Part shown: one piece after another, positions 24,930 to 33,573 of the stretch | How the letters are laid out: the number at the start of each line of letters is the position of its first letter | How positions within the stretch are numbered: position 1 is the first letter of the stretch | NCBI GenBank assembly: GCA_944392335.1 | Contig: CALXWJ010000028.1 | Coordinates: 1 to 38,343 of the forward strand | DNA length: 38,343 nucleotides | Origin: an uncultured Clostridia bacterium | Lineage (GTDB): Bacteria > Bacillota > Clostridia > UBA1381 | Direction of reading: 5' to 3' | The notes under the pieces: generated by a model | Told to the model about the DNA's origin: nothing | What the model saw: only the letters and a program-made list of their open reading frames with translations | The model's database searches: none | Position numbers and translations under genes: made by a program

Positions 24930-24958
24930 TTGACACCTTTTGTTTTTTATTGTAAAAT
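24930..24958 (+). promoter_or_regulatory. Promoter of the small Spo0E-like gene
   Basis: TTGACA (24930-24935), 17 bp, TAAAAT (24953-24958). It stands 108 bp before the small gene, leaving an AT-rich leader of about 100 nt. Confidence 0.7.
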
Positions 24959-25065
24959 GACAGTGTAAAATAAAGTAATATAAAATTTTATAACTTCTTA
25001 TGTAGAAAAAAAACATTTTAACAATTATTTTATTTTACCTAATATACTATAAAGGAAGGATCAGT

Positions 25066-25206
25066 ATGGATGAAATAAATGCCATGAGACAAGAACTTAC
25101 ACAATGCATTGAAAGCAAGAATCTGCCGCTTTCCGATAATTCAATTGTTCAAAAAGCCTTACAAACAGAACAGCAAATAGAATTGCTGCTAAAAAAACAT
25201 AATTAA
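25066..25206 (+). CDS. Small Spo0E-like protein (tentative)
   Basis: 46 residues, ATG 25066 with AAGGAAGGA 5 nt upstream. The sequence is two predicted helices joined by a turn: 'INAMRQELTQCIESKNLPL' then 'DNSIVQKALQTEQQIELLL'. Length, helix-turn-helix layout and 'LPLSDNSIVQKALQTEQQIELL' spacing resemble the Spo0E-like aspartyl-phosphate phosphatases (in which L.D..V...SQ.LD.LI is typical). Those proteins remove phosphate from Spo0A~P and delay sporulation. The SQELD motif is replaced by QTEQQ, so activity is doubtful. Own promoter and a strong terminator make it a one-gene unit. It could equally be an unrelated short helical protein. Confidence 0.5.
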   Translation: MDEINAMRQELTQCIESKNLPLSDNSIVQKALQTEQQIELLLKKHN

Positions 25207-25313
25207 ATAATTCATTACATTCAGGGCGGCAATAAATTATTGTTTTCAATGGCAATACTGTAAAGGTTTTTGCATTTAATAGGTCTTACCCTTATTTTAT
25301 TCTCATAAAATTT

Positions 25314-25346
25314 CCTCATTCCGTTTACAGAATGAGGATTTTTTTT
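25314..25346 (+). terminator. Rho-independent terminator after the small Spo0E-like gene
   Basis: CCTCATTC (25314-25321) pairs with GAATGAGG (25330-25337), followed by ATTTTTTTT. The opposite side carries AAATTTT, so it may also help stop the convergent trp transporter operon. Confidence 0.88.
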
Positions 25347-25352
25347 ATAGAT

Positions 25353-25395
25353 GCTTGTCTTACTATTCAACGAGGATAAGAGGGCCCCATCGACC
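25353..25395 (+). repeat. Intergenic repeat, partial copy 5 (5' arm only)
   Basis: TACTATTCAACGAGGATAAG matches the 5' arm of copies 3 and 4 (GTTATTCAACGAGGACAAG, GTTATTCAGGCGAGGAAG). The hairpin part is absent. It lies between the terminator and the end of trpZ. Confidence 0.5.
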
Positions 25396-25412
25396 GCGAA
25401 AGGATATTGATT

Positions 25413-26180
25413 TTATTTTTCCAATCCCAGCTCATAAAATTTTCCGAGCAGATCATCTATGGACGCTTTTTCTTTTTCCCTGCCTGAAAGGTCCATTATA
25501 CACTTTCCTTCATCCATCATAACAAGTCTTGTTCCGTATTCAATGGCAAAACGAAGATTATGTGTTACCATAAGGGTCGTTATTCCCTTTTCCCTTACCA
25601 TTTTATCGGTAAGCTTCATAACATTCTCACTTGTTTTGGGATCGAGTGCCGCAGTATGTTCATCCAGTATCAACAGCTTTACATCGGTCATTTCGGCAAT
25701 AACAAGGGCAAGAGCCTGCCTTTGCCCTCCTGACAATGCCCCCACCTTGATATTCATACGATTTTCAAGCCCCATACCGCACTGAGCCGCCAACTCCTTA
25801 TAATATTCTATTCTTTTCTTATTGACGGCAGGCGACAATCCATAAATTTTACCTTTATTATCTGCAAGAGCCATGTTTTCGGTTATGGTAAGTTCGGGAC
25901 ATGTTCCCATCTGCGGATCCTGATAAACCCGGCCTATAAATTCGGCACGTTTATATTCATTCATTGAAGTAATATTTTTACCCTCAAATATAATGCTTCC
26001 CTCATCCGGGGCAACAGAGCCGCAGATCAAATTCAAAAGAGTTGTTTTCCCGGATCCGTTTGAACCTATAACCGATATAAAATCGCCGCGGTCTACGTTA
26101 AAATTAAAATGATCAAACAACTCAACCTGATCTACTGTTCCGGCATTAAAATATTTCTTTATATTTTTAAGCTCAAGCAT
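25413..26180 (-). CDS. trpZ: TrpZ-type ABC transporter ATPase
   Basis: 255 residues. ATPase of a predicted tryptophan importer. Walker A GSNGSGKTT (39-47), Q-loop in 'VYQDPQMG' (Gln87), ABC signature LSGGQRQ (149-155), Walker B 'LLILDEHTA' (169-177) and H-loop His207 are all present, so it should hydrolyse ATP. The first 8 nt of the gene overlap the end of the permease gene, so translation is coupled. Named after trpXYZ of other Firmicutes because the operon is under a Trp-specific T-box. By sequence alone it belongs to the group of ATPases that serve PF04392 binding proteins. Confidence 0.85.
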   Translation of the reverse strand: MLELKNIKKYFNAGTVDQVELFDHFNFNVDRGDFISVIGSNGSGKTTLLNLICGSVAPDEGSIIFEGKNITSMNEYKRAEFIGRVYQDPQMGTCPELTITENMALADNKGKIYGLSPAVNKKRIEYYKELAAQCGMGLENRMNIKVGALSGGQRQALALVIAEMTDVKLLILDEHTAALDPKTSENVMKLTDKMVREKGITTLMVTHNLRFAIEYGTRLVMMDEGKCIMDLSGREKEKASIDDLLGKFYELGLEK

Positions 26181-27114
26181 TTATTTTTCCTCTTTTCGTT
26201 TTCAGTTTTGCGCTCAGAACCAACGCAAGCGTAAATAGAATTGCCATTATAATTTTATTATACGCCGACGGGACTCCCATAAATGTAGCAAATCCAAGAC
26301 ATGCCTGATAAATTATCGATCCTAATATGACCATTGTTGTGGGCTTCATAAATCTGAGCCTTCCGAATACCGAAAGTCCTATAATGAGCGAGGCAAGACC
26401 TATAACTATCATCCCGATACCCATACCCTGATTTATGTTTCCTCTGCTTTGCGCGATCAACGCGCCTGATACCGCCGCATAACCGTTACCTATGGCAAGC
26501 CCGAGGATTTTGCTTCTTCCTTCATTTTTCGCAAGCATCGTAACAAATTGGGGGTTATTACCCGCCGCTCGAAGCAAAAGACCGTTTTTGGTTTTCAAAT
26601 ATACATCCAATATTAGCTTAAATATCAATGCTATCACAAAAAATGAAATAATTTTACGTGGATTTATACCAAAAAAATCGGTAGGAAGCAAGGTTGCCGG
26701 AAATGTTCTTATCAAAGTAGGTACGCTTCTTCCGACGTCTATCGTTGACAATGCCCCGTCTCCCGCCAGATTGCCGCCCATACCCACAACGGTCGTAACA
26801 AGATTGACGGATATTAATGCTGTAGATACCAAAATTCCGCAAAGCAGCGGTCTTATCTTGAGCTTTACATGCAATATCCCCGTAATGGCTCCAAATATAA
26901 AACCCACCAAAAAAGCCGCTGTCATTGCTATCCACGGATTTACTCCCGCCGTAACAAGAAGCCCAAAAGCCACTCCTCCGGACAAAACCGTACCTTCAAC
27001 GGTAAGATCAGGAAAATCCAGTATTGTATATGATACATAATATCCCATTGCTATGATGGCATACATAAATCCATCCTGCAATATAACATCCAATGCTCCC
27101 AAAAATTCAAACAT
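26173..27114 (-). CDS. trpY: TrpY-type ABC transporter permease
   Basis: 313 residues, about eight or nine membrane helices, PF02653 (BPD_transp_2/LivH-like) family. Typical segments: 'YYVSYTILDFPDLTVEGT' near the N-terminus, 'GFIFGAITGILHVKLKIRPLLCG', and 'LAIGNGYAAVSGALIAQSRGNINQGMGIG' which includes the cytoplasmic loop that contacts the ATPase. ATG 27114 follows AAAGGAGAG. 130 bp separate it from trpX, with a dyad in between. Predicted tryptophan channel of the TrpXYZ importer. Confidence 0.85.
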   Translation of the reverse strand: MFEFLGALDVILQDGFMYAIIAMGYYVSYTILDFPDLTVEGTVLSGGVAFGLLVTAGVNPWIAMTAAFLVGFIFGAITGILHVKLKIRPLLCGILVSTALISVNLVTTVVGMGGNLAGDGALSTIDVGRSVPTLIRTFPATLLPTDFFGINPRKIISFFVIALIFKLILDVYLKTKNGLLLRAAGNNPQFVTMLAKNEGRSKILGLAIGNGYAAVSGALIAQSRGNINQGMGIGMIVIGLASLIIGLSVFGRLRFMKPTTMVILGSIIYQACLGFATFMGVPSAYNKIIMAILFTLALVLSAKLKTKRGKINA

Positions 27115-27139
27115 CTAAAGCTCTCCTTTTATTGATAAG

Positions 27140-27183
27140 GCAATACCGTGTGATCCGCAGCTATCACAATAACACTGTATTGC
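27140..27183 (-). other. Intercistronic dyad between trpX and trpY
   Basis: GCAATAC (27140-27146) pairs with GTATTGC (27177-27183), with an inner GTGAT/ATCAC pair (27150-27154, 27163-27167). Together they could form one long interrupted hairpin in the mRNA. No T-run follows, so a stabiliser or partial attenuator that makes more binding protein than permease is the likely role. Confidence 0.45.
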
Positions 27184-27244
27184 GTTAAAGTGCCGGTCCG
27201 GTCAGATAATACGGCTGCCAACAAAAATTTCCATAATATATTTA

Positions 27245-28249
27245 TTACTCATTGGTTTGCACCGTTTCAACATTTTCAAAACCCTCAGGTATCGTCATGT
27301 TAAATGCCGAAAGAACCTCTGTATTTATAACGGGTGTCGCGTCCGATATTGTTTTTACTGACATATCCGAAAGTAACGCTCCCTCTAAAGCATCGATGGC
27401 CATTTCTCCGGTCACCCTGCCCAATGCCACATAATCGATGGATACAGAAGCAAGGCATCCGTTTTTGACCTGCTCGATCTCGGAACCGTAAACGGGAATA
27501 CCTGCGTCATTCGCCGCGTCAAGCAAAACGCTCAAATTGTTTACGACCTTATTGTCCGTAAAATTGTTTATACAATCCACCTGTGCACAAAGTGCCGCAG
27601 CAGCAGCCGGGATGTCAGAATCATTCTGAATACCTGACGATTTTACTTCTATCCCCTCTTTGTCAGCGGCCGCAGTGAGCAGTTCCAGCTGTGCTATGGA
27701 ATTCGGTTCACTGGTTGTATAAAGCACGCCTATCGATTTTACATCGGGCTGCAGTGATTTGATCAAATTGACCTGAGCTTCCATGTCAAGAACATCCGAT
27801 GTTCCGGAACAGTTAAATCCTGGTTTTTCCATATCCTCAACTATTCCCGCGCCTACGGGATCGGATACCGCACAGAATACCACCGGGATATCCTTATCCT
27901 CGGCAGCAGCAAACGCGGAGCTTGCCGCCGGTGTTGCGATGGCTATGATCATATCATAATTTTTTGCGGCAAATTGTTTTGCATATGTGCCGCAATCGGT
28001 ATCTGCTGCCGAATCCGATCCGATTTGTCGGTCAATAACAATATTGCCGCCGTACTTTTCCTCCAAAGCCTCTTCTATACCCTGATAACAATTATCAAGC
28101 GACGGATGACTTACATACTGTACCACGCCTATCGTCTTTATATTATTTCCCGTTTCATTTTCACTTGTTGTTTCGGTATTGTTTGCACATCCCGATACCA
28201 AACCTGCCATTACTGCCATTGTAATAAATATTGAAATCAATTTTTTCAT
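27245..28249 (-). CDS. trpX: TrpX-type substrate-binding lipoprotein
   Basis: 334 residues, PF04392 (ABC_sub_bind). Signal peptide of type II with lipobox LVSGC, Cys21 being the lipidation site, so it is anchored outside the membrane. Then a Ser/Thr/Asn linker and a two-lobe periplasmic-binding fold: 'TIGVVQYVSHPSLDNCYQG', 'YDMIIAIATPAASSAF', 'DIPVVFCAVSDPVGAGIV' and 'IGVLYTTSEPNSIAQ' are characteristic. GGAGG is 5 nt before ATG 28249. First gene of the operon, directly downstream of a T-box terminator. The UGG specifier there makes tryptophan (or a precursor) the expected ligand. Confidence 0.88.
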   Translation of the reverse strand: MKKLISIFITMAVMAGLVSGCANNTETTSENETGNNIKTIGVVQYVSHPSLDNCYQGIEEALEEKYGGNIVIDRQIGSDSAADTDCGTYAKQFAAKNYDMIIAIATPAASSAFAAAEDKDIPVVFCAVSDPVGAGIVEDMEKPGFNCSGTSDVLDMEAQVNLIKSLQPDVKSIGVLYTTSEPNSIAQLELLTAAADKEGIEVKSSGIQNDSDIPAAAAALCAQVDCINNFTDNKVVNNLSVLLDAANDAGIPVYGSEIEQVKNGCLASVSIDYVALGRVTGEMAIDALEGALLSDMSVKTISDATPVINTEVLSAFNMTIPEGFENVETVQTNE

Positions 28250-28345
28250 AAGATCCTCCGTTCCGGTGTCAAATCACCAACATAATTTTTTATATACCAT
28301 ATGATATTGGGATATGATCTTAAACATTTGCGCGCCAATGCTTAA

Positions 28346-28612
28346 AACAAAAAACACTCTTATCCCAATTTCTTGGGACAAGAGTGTATATTATCTCCTG
28401 CGTTGCCACCCAAGTTCATCCTAAAAAGGATGCCCTCATCGACATACTATCATATGTCTGCCCATTTATACGGTCGGCCTCCGTCGCCCCTAACCTTTCG
28501 GCTCAGTTTGCCCTCCCGAGTCCATTCGCCTAAGTCTGTTATACTGCAATTCCACCGCCTGCAGTTCTCTGTTAAAACAGTGCTCTTAAGTTACTACTCT
28601 CGTTCATCGGTT
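28346..28612 (-). promoter_or_regulatory. T-box riboswitch, Trp-specific (specifier UGG)
   Basis: Read on the minus strand. Stem I base CGAG (28602-28599) pairs with CUCG after the specifier loop. The 5' side of that loop starts AGUAGUAAC, and the 3' side reads GCGAA-UGG-A with the codon UGG at 28524-28522. The conserved AGAGA and GGUGGAA elements of the stem I head follow the usual order. The T-box GGGTGGCAACGCAGG is at 28411-28397. The terminator is ACACTCTT (28387-28380) with AAGAGTGT (28361-28354) plus an inner TCCCAA/TTGGGA, followed by TTTTTTG. Uncharged tRNA-Trp should bind, form the antiterminator and switch trpXYZ on. Confidence 0.92.
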
Positions 28613-28618
28613 TATAAT

Positions 28619-28647
28619 ATATTAGCACAATAATTTTGTTTTGTCAA
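28619..28647 (-). promoter_or_regulatory. Promoter of the T-box / trpXYZ transcript
   Basis: On the minus strand TTGACA (28647-28642), 17 bp, TAATAT (28624-28619). The -35 lies only 7 bp beyond the carB stop codon. Confidence 0.85.
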
Positions 28648-28654
28648 TACTTTT

Positions 28655-31600
28655 TTATTTTATTTCATTTAATTCCACAATTTCGGTGTTTTCGGGAGAC
28701 AGTTTTTCCTCCATGACCTTTACCAGTGCTCCCACTGTATCGAGCGATGTCATCATCGGTATTGAACATTCCGCAGCGCATCTTCTCATTTTAAAGCCCT
28801 CTGAATTTGCGTCATTGCCCTTTTTGGGGATATCAATGATCATATCGACCATACCGCTTCTGATAATATCCAGAACATTTGGAATACCTTCCGATATTTT
28901 TTTACAAACCTCGACCTTAAATCCATGCCCCTCAAGATATTTTGCTGTTCCGGCAGTTGAAATAAATTTACATCCCATACCGGCAAATGCTTTTGCAATC
29001 GGCAGGAAATTATCCTTATCACTGTCACGGACCGATACAAGAATTCTTGAGCCTTCCTTTGGGATAGGCGTGCCTGCGGCGATAAAGCCCTTATACATAG
29101 CCTCAAGAAAATTCGATCCTACACCCAAAACCTCTCCGGTTGAACGCATTTCAGGTCCGAGACTTACCTCAACCTGCGGCAGCTTTTCCGTTGAAAATAC
29201 TGGTACCTTTACCGCGACCGTTCTTGTTTGTTTTGCGATTCCGGTGGAATATCCCATATCCTTAAGAGTTTCGCCCATCATTATCCGTGTCGCGATATCA
29301 ATAACCGGAACGTTTGTTACCTTTGTGATATAAGGAACGGTACGGCTTGAACGGGGATTAACCTCTATAATGTATAATTCATTTTTGAATTCGATGAACT
29401 GGATGTTGATCATACCGACAACTTTTAATTCGATTGCTATTTTGTATGTTACATCTTTTATCTTTTCTATTATATGCTCGGGCACATTCTGAGGCGGGTA
29501 TATTGAAATGGAATCGCCGGAATGAACTCCCGCTTTTTCCAGATGCTCCATGATACCGGGTATCAGCACATCTGTTCCGTCACATATAGCATCGACCTCA
29601 AGCTCACGGCCTCCCAGATACCTGTCGATCAGAACAGGATTCTTTTTATCCTTATGAAATGCTTCAGATAAATATCTTACCAGCTCTTCTTCATTATGGG
29701 TGATTTCCATACCCTGACCTCCCAATACATATGAAGGTCTTACCAACAGAGGATATTCAAGCACGTTTGCTTCCTCAATTCCCTCCTCAACCGTCCATAT
29801 AGCCTTTCCTTTGGGACGCTTGATATCCAGTTTTTCCAAGAGATCGTCAAATTTTTCCCTGTCCTCCGCCTCGTCTATGTACTTTGGCTGTGTTCCGAGA
29901 ATGGGGACATTCATTTTATCAAGGAAATTTGCAAGCTTTATTGCCGTTTGTCCTCCGAATTGAAGAATAACGCCGTCCGGCTTTTCCATTTCTATAATAT
30001 TGTAAACGTCCTCTTCTGTCAGCGGTTCAAAATACAGCTTATCGGACGTATCAAAATCGGTGCTTACCGTTTCCGGATTGTTGTTTATTATGATCGTTTC
30101 AACTCCGGCTTTTTTCAGAGCAAATATACTGTGAACGCTGCAATAGTCAAATTCAATACCCTGCCCGATCCTGATAGGCCCTGAGCCTATAACGATTACC
30201 TTCTTGTTTTTGCTTGGCTCTGCCTCGTTCTCATCATCATAAGTGGAGTAATAATACGGCGAAACAGCCTCAAATTCCCCGGCGCAGGTATCAACCATTT
30301 TGTAGGCGGGATATATCCCCAATTCCTTTCTTTTATTATATATATCCTCGGCGCTGCAGCCCATAAGCTGTGCCATGCCCTTGTCGGAAAAGCCGAATTT
30401 TTTGTATTCCTTCAAGGTATCATGATCAAGCTCGTCCAACGATAATTTTTTACATTCTTCCTCTTTATCCACTATATTTTTTATTTTAACAAGGAAGAAC
30501 ATATCCATTCCCGTAATTTCCGCAATTTTTTCCAATCTGTAGTTTCTTCTGATAAGCTCTGCCAGATCAAACAGACGCTCATCATCGGGGACGCATACTC
30601 TCTTTCGCAATTCTATGATCGAACGTTTTTTTGAGCTTTCCCTCTCAAGGGTAAACTGACCTATTTCAAGAGACCTTATCCCCTTTAACAGCGATGCTTC
30701 AAGACTGTTCCCTATTGACATGATCTCGCCGGTAGCCATCATTTTTGTCCCGAGATTTCTCTTTGCGGTGAAAAATTTATCAAAAGGCCATTTCGGTATT
30801 TTTGTTACCACATAGTCGATGGCAGGTTCAAAACACGCATAGGTCTTGCCTGTCACCGCGTTTAATATTTCATCAAGGTCATAGCCCAGCGCTATCTTCG
30901 CGCTGATCTTTGCTATCGGATAGCCCGTAGCCTTAGACGCCAATGCCGATGAACGGCTCACACGTGGATTGATCTCGATAACGGCATAGTTAAAGCTGTT
31001 GGGATCCAGTGCAAACTGAACATTGCATCCGCCCTTTATTTCAATGCTGTTGATAATATCAATGGCTGCTTTCCTTAACATCTGATATTCCTTGTCGGCA
31101 AGGGTGAGAGCAGGCGCGACAACGATGGAGTCCCCCGTATGTACTCCGACGGGATCGATATTTTCCATAGAACATACCGTGATACAGTTTCCGTGGCCGT
31201 CTCTTATAACTTCAAATTCTATTTCCTTCCAGCCTTTTATGGATTTTTCGAGCAGTACCTGTCCGACACGGCTAAGATGCAGGCCCTGTGCCAGAATTTC
31301 CGCCAATTCATCCGGAGTTTCCGCAATACCGCCTCCGGTACCGCCCAAGGTATATGCCGGTCTTACGATAACCGGATAGCCGATCTCCTGGGCAAAAGCC
31401 AGACCGGAATCCACATCGGTAACGATCTCACTAGGCGCTATGGGCTGATTTGTCCTTTCCATAAGCTTTTTAAAGCTGTCTCTGTCCTCACCCTCTTTTA
31501 TTGACTCTATTGATGTGCCGATGACCCTTACGTTATATTTATCCAGTATGCCTCTATCATATAATTCACAAGTCATATTAAGACCTGTTTGTCCGCCCAT

Positions 31601-31867
31601 TCCGGCAATTATCGAATCGGGACGTTCTTTTTTTATTATTTTTTCAAGATATTCTATAGTCAAAGGTTCAATATATGTTTTATCCGCCATTTGCCTGTCG
31701 GTCATTATGGTAGCCGGGTTTGAATTCACAAGAACGACTTCAACACCCTCTTCTTTTATTGCCTGACATGCCTGGGTACCTGAATAGTCAAACTCTGCCG
31801 CCTGTCCGATAACGATAGGTCCGGATCCGATCACAAGCACTTTTTTTATGGATTTATCTATCGGCAT
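28655..31867 (-). CDS. carB: Carbamoyl-phosphate synthase large subunit
   Basis: 1070 residues, full length. It makes carbamoyl phosphate from bicarbonate, two ATP and ammonia supplied by CarA, for pyrimidine and arginine synthesis. The internal duplication is plain: the first half opens '[17 protein letters not shown]' at residue 14, and the second repeats '[17 protein letters not shown]' near residue 557. Each half is an ATP-grasp unit ('[12 protein letters not shown]' and '[12 protein letters not shown]'; '[20 protein letters not shown]' and '[13 protein letters not shown]'). The last about 140 residues form the MGS-like allosteric domain. It begins 1 bp after carA, with its ribosome site GGAGG inside the carA 3' end. 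No other pyr or arg gene is near. Confidence 0.97.
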   Translation of the reverse strand: MPIDKSIKKVLVIGSGPIVIGQAAEFDYSGTQACQAIKEEGVEVVLVNSNPATIMTDRQMADKTYIEPLTIEYLEKIIKKERPDSIIAGMGGQTGLNMTCELYDRGILDKYNVRVIGTSIESIKEGEDRDSFKKLMERTNQPIAPSEIVTDVDSGLAFAQEIGYPVIVRPAYTLGGTGGGIAETPDELAEILAQGLHLSRVGQVLLEKSIKGWKEIEFEVIRDGHGNCITVCSMENIDPVGVHTGDSIVVAPALTLADKEYQMLRKAAIDIINSIEIKGGCNVQFALDPNSFNYAVIEINPRVSRSSALASKATGYPIAKISAKIALGYDLDEILNAVTGKTYACFEPAIDYVVTKIPKWPFDKFFTAKRNLGTKMMATGEIMSIGNSLEASLLKGIRSLEIGQFTLERESSKKRSIIELRKRVCVPDDERLFDLAELIRRNYRLEKIAEITGMDMFFLVKIKNIVDKEEECKKLSLDELDHDTLKEYKKFGFSDKGMAQLMGCSAEDIYNKRKELGIYPAYKMVDTCAGEFEAVSPYYYSTYDDENEAEPSKNKKVIVIGSGPIRIGQGIEFDYCSVHSIFALKKAGVETIIINNNPETVSTDFDTSDKLYFEPLTEEDVYNIIEMEKPDGVILQFGGQTAIKLANFLDKMNVPILGTQPKYIDEAEDREKFDDLLEKLDIKRPKGKAIWTVEEGIEEANVLEYPLLVRPSYVLGGQGMEITHNEEELVRYLSEAFHKDKKNPVLIDRYLGGRELEVDAICDGTDVLIPGIMEHLEKAGVHSGDSISIYPPQNVPEHIIEKIKDVTYKIAIELKVVGMINIQFIEFKNELYIIEVNPRSSRTVPYITKVTNVPVIDIATRIMMGETLKDMGYSTGIAKQTRTVAVKVPVFSTEKLPQVEVSLGPEMRSTGEVLGVGSNFLEAMYKGFIAAGTPIPKEGSRILVSVRDSDKDNFLPIAKAFAGMGCKFISTAGTAKYLEGHGFKVEVCKKISEGIPNVLDIIRSGMVDMIIDIPKKGNDANSEGFKMRRCAAECSIPMMTSLDTVGALVKVMEEKLSPENTEIVELNEIK

Positions 31868-31868
31868 T

Positions 31869-32921
31869 TTATTTTACCTCCTCTAAAAATCTGTCAAACA
31901 AGAATCCGACATCCAACGGTCCGGGTGATGCTTCCGGGTGGAATTGAACGCTTTGTATCGGCAGTGTCTTATGCCTGATGCCTTCACATGTCCCGTCATT
32001 GACATTGATAAATGTTTCAATGACATCCGGGGGAAGATCCGAAACTATATAATTGTGATTTTGTGATGTTATATATACATTTCCCGTCTGCAGGTCCTTG
32101 ACCGGCTGATTTCCGCCGTGATGGCCGAATTTGAGTTTTTTGGTCTTTGCGCCCAGCGCAAGCCCTATGATCTGGTGTCCCATGCATATTCCGCAAACAG
32201 GCAGCTTCCCTATCAATGCTTTTACTGTATCCACCGTTCCCGGCGCGTCCAGAGGGTCTCCGGGCCCGTTTGATAAAAATACAAGATCCGGCTTTTGGTC
32301 AAGTATTTCTTCCGGCTTCACGTCCGCAGCAAATACCGATATCCTGCAGTCTCTCTTTTGAAGTTCACGCAGTATCCCGTCCTTTGCTCCCAAGTCGATA
32401 AATGCAACATGAATTTTTGCTTTTCTGTTAAGAGTATATCTTTCCTTTGTTGTCGTTCTCATTATAACGTCAGAATTATCAAGAGATTTAAGCATATTAT
32501 TTATCTCATCATCAGACGGATTACCCGTTACAATTACTCCTTTCATACAGCCGGACACTCTTAAAATTTTGGTCAATGCTCTTGTATCGATCCCCTCCAG
32601 TCCGACAACTCCCTGCTGCTTTAAAAATTCATCAAGCGTCATTTCATTTCTGAAATTTGAAGGATGATCACATTTTTCTCTTACGACAAACGCGGTAAGA
32701 TTTACCTTGTCCGCCTCCATGTCCTCAAAATTTATTCCGTAATTTCCGATCAAGGGGAATGTCATCGTGACAATTTGCCCGGCAAAAGACGGATCTGTCA
32801 ATGTTTCTTGATAGCCCGTCATACCTGTCGTAAACACGACCTCTCCCACAACATTTTTCTTGGCACCGAATAATTTTCCCGAAAATCTTTTTCCGTTTTC
32901 CAAAATCAACTGAGCTTCCAT
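31869..32921 (-). CDS. carA: Carbamoyl-phosphate synthase small (glutaminase) subunit
   Basis: 350 residues. The class I glutamine amidotransferase that feeds ammonia to CarB. The N-terminal CPSase_sm domain covers about 1-130 ('[16 protein letters not shown]', 'EGIDTRALT'). The amidotransferase triad is Cys246 (GICMGHQ), His328 and Glu330 (QFHPE). ATG 32921 is preceded by a modest AAAGGTTAGGG. The leader region up to 33050 shows no attenuator or PyrR-type stem-loop, so control of this operon is not evident from sequence. A copy of the intergenic repeat lies about 130 bp upstream. Confidence 0.97.
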   Translation of the reverse strand: MEAQLILENGKRFSGKLFGAKKNVVGEVVFTTGMTGYQETLTDPSFAGQIVTMTFPLIGNYGINFEDMEADKVNLTAFVVREKCDHPSNFRNEMTLDEFLKQQGVVGLEGIDTRALTKILRVSGCMKGVIVTGNPSDDEINNMLKSLDNSDVIMRTTTKERYTLNRKAKIHVAFIDLGAKDGILRELQKRDCRISVFAADVKPEEILDQKPDLVFLSNGPGDPLDAPGTVDTVKALIGKLPVCGICMGHQIIGLALGAKTKKLKFGHHGGNQPVKDLQTGNVYITSQNHNYIVSDLPPDVIETFINVNDGTCEGIRHKTLPIQSVQFHPEASPGPLDVGFLFDRFLEEVK

Positions 32922-33053
32922 AAACCCTAACCTTTCCGCCGTAATAAGGCAACCAACATATCAAAACTCACTATACCGTAAACGATCTTTATTTTTAAAA
33001 TAGGCAAAAAAATATATTATTTAAATCTGTTACATTCAATAAAATCCTGTCAC

Positions 33054-33180
33054 GTTATTCAACGAGGACAAGAACACACAACGGCAGCTCTGCAGTCTGC
33101 GGGAGTTTGTATTCTCACACTGATTACACCTGTAGAACCCCCGCCTGTAGAGGCGGGGGGATCGCTTGTCCACAATTATT
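33054..33180 (+). repeat. Intergenic two-hairpin repeat, copy 3
   Basis: GTTATTCAACGAGGACAAG at the 5' end, then a degenerate hairpin 1 (GTCTGCGGGAG / CTCACACTGATTAC), then a strong hairpin 2 (CCCCCGCC/GGCGGGGG, 33138-33160), then ATCGCTTGTCCACAATTATT. GGACAAG near the start and CTTGTCC near the end are complementary and could close the whole element. It sits between the divergent carA and phosphohexomutase genes. Confidence 0.85.
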
Positions 33181-33408
33181 GTGTATATTTGTGTATAACT
33201 ATACATTTTTTTGAATAATAACACACCGATCCGCATTTTATTTATTTTATCATATTATTTAAACAGTGTCAATCAGTAACTTTAATAAATAATCATAAAT
33301 AAGAAAAAACTTTGTTGTATTATCTATCAAAAATTTGTTAATAATTTTCATTAAACGAAGTTATTCCGTTTTAAATTTATGCAGGATAGCTTTTTTTCAC
33401 CGTAAAGG

Positions 33409-33437
33409 TTGAACTTTGGATAATTTTATAATATAAT
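33409..33437 (+). promoter_or_regulatory. Promoter of the phosphohexomutase gene
   Basis: TTGAAC (33409-33414), 17 bp, TATAAT (33432-33437). The gene starts 136 bp downstream, so the leader is about 130 nt. I recognise no known riboswitch in it. Confidence 0.72.
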
Positions 33438-33573
33438 AGTAAGAAATAAAAACTATATGGTTTTTTTCCGATAAGCAGGACAAACACCGTGTATGTTCTG
33501 TTTAAACATGCTTTATGCAAGACCACAGACATGAAAAGACCGTTTAATATTTAAATTCTATGGGAGGATCAAT

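Noticed and set aside
33440..33573. Riboswitch in the phosphohexomutase leader
   Set aside because: The leader is about 130 nt long and has some short complementary stretches, but none matches a riboswitch class I know.
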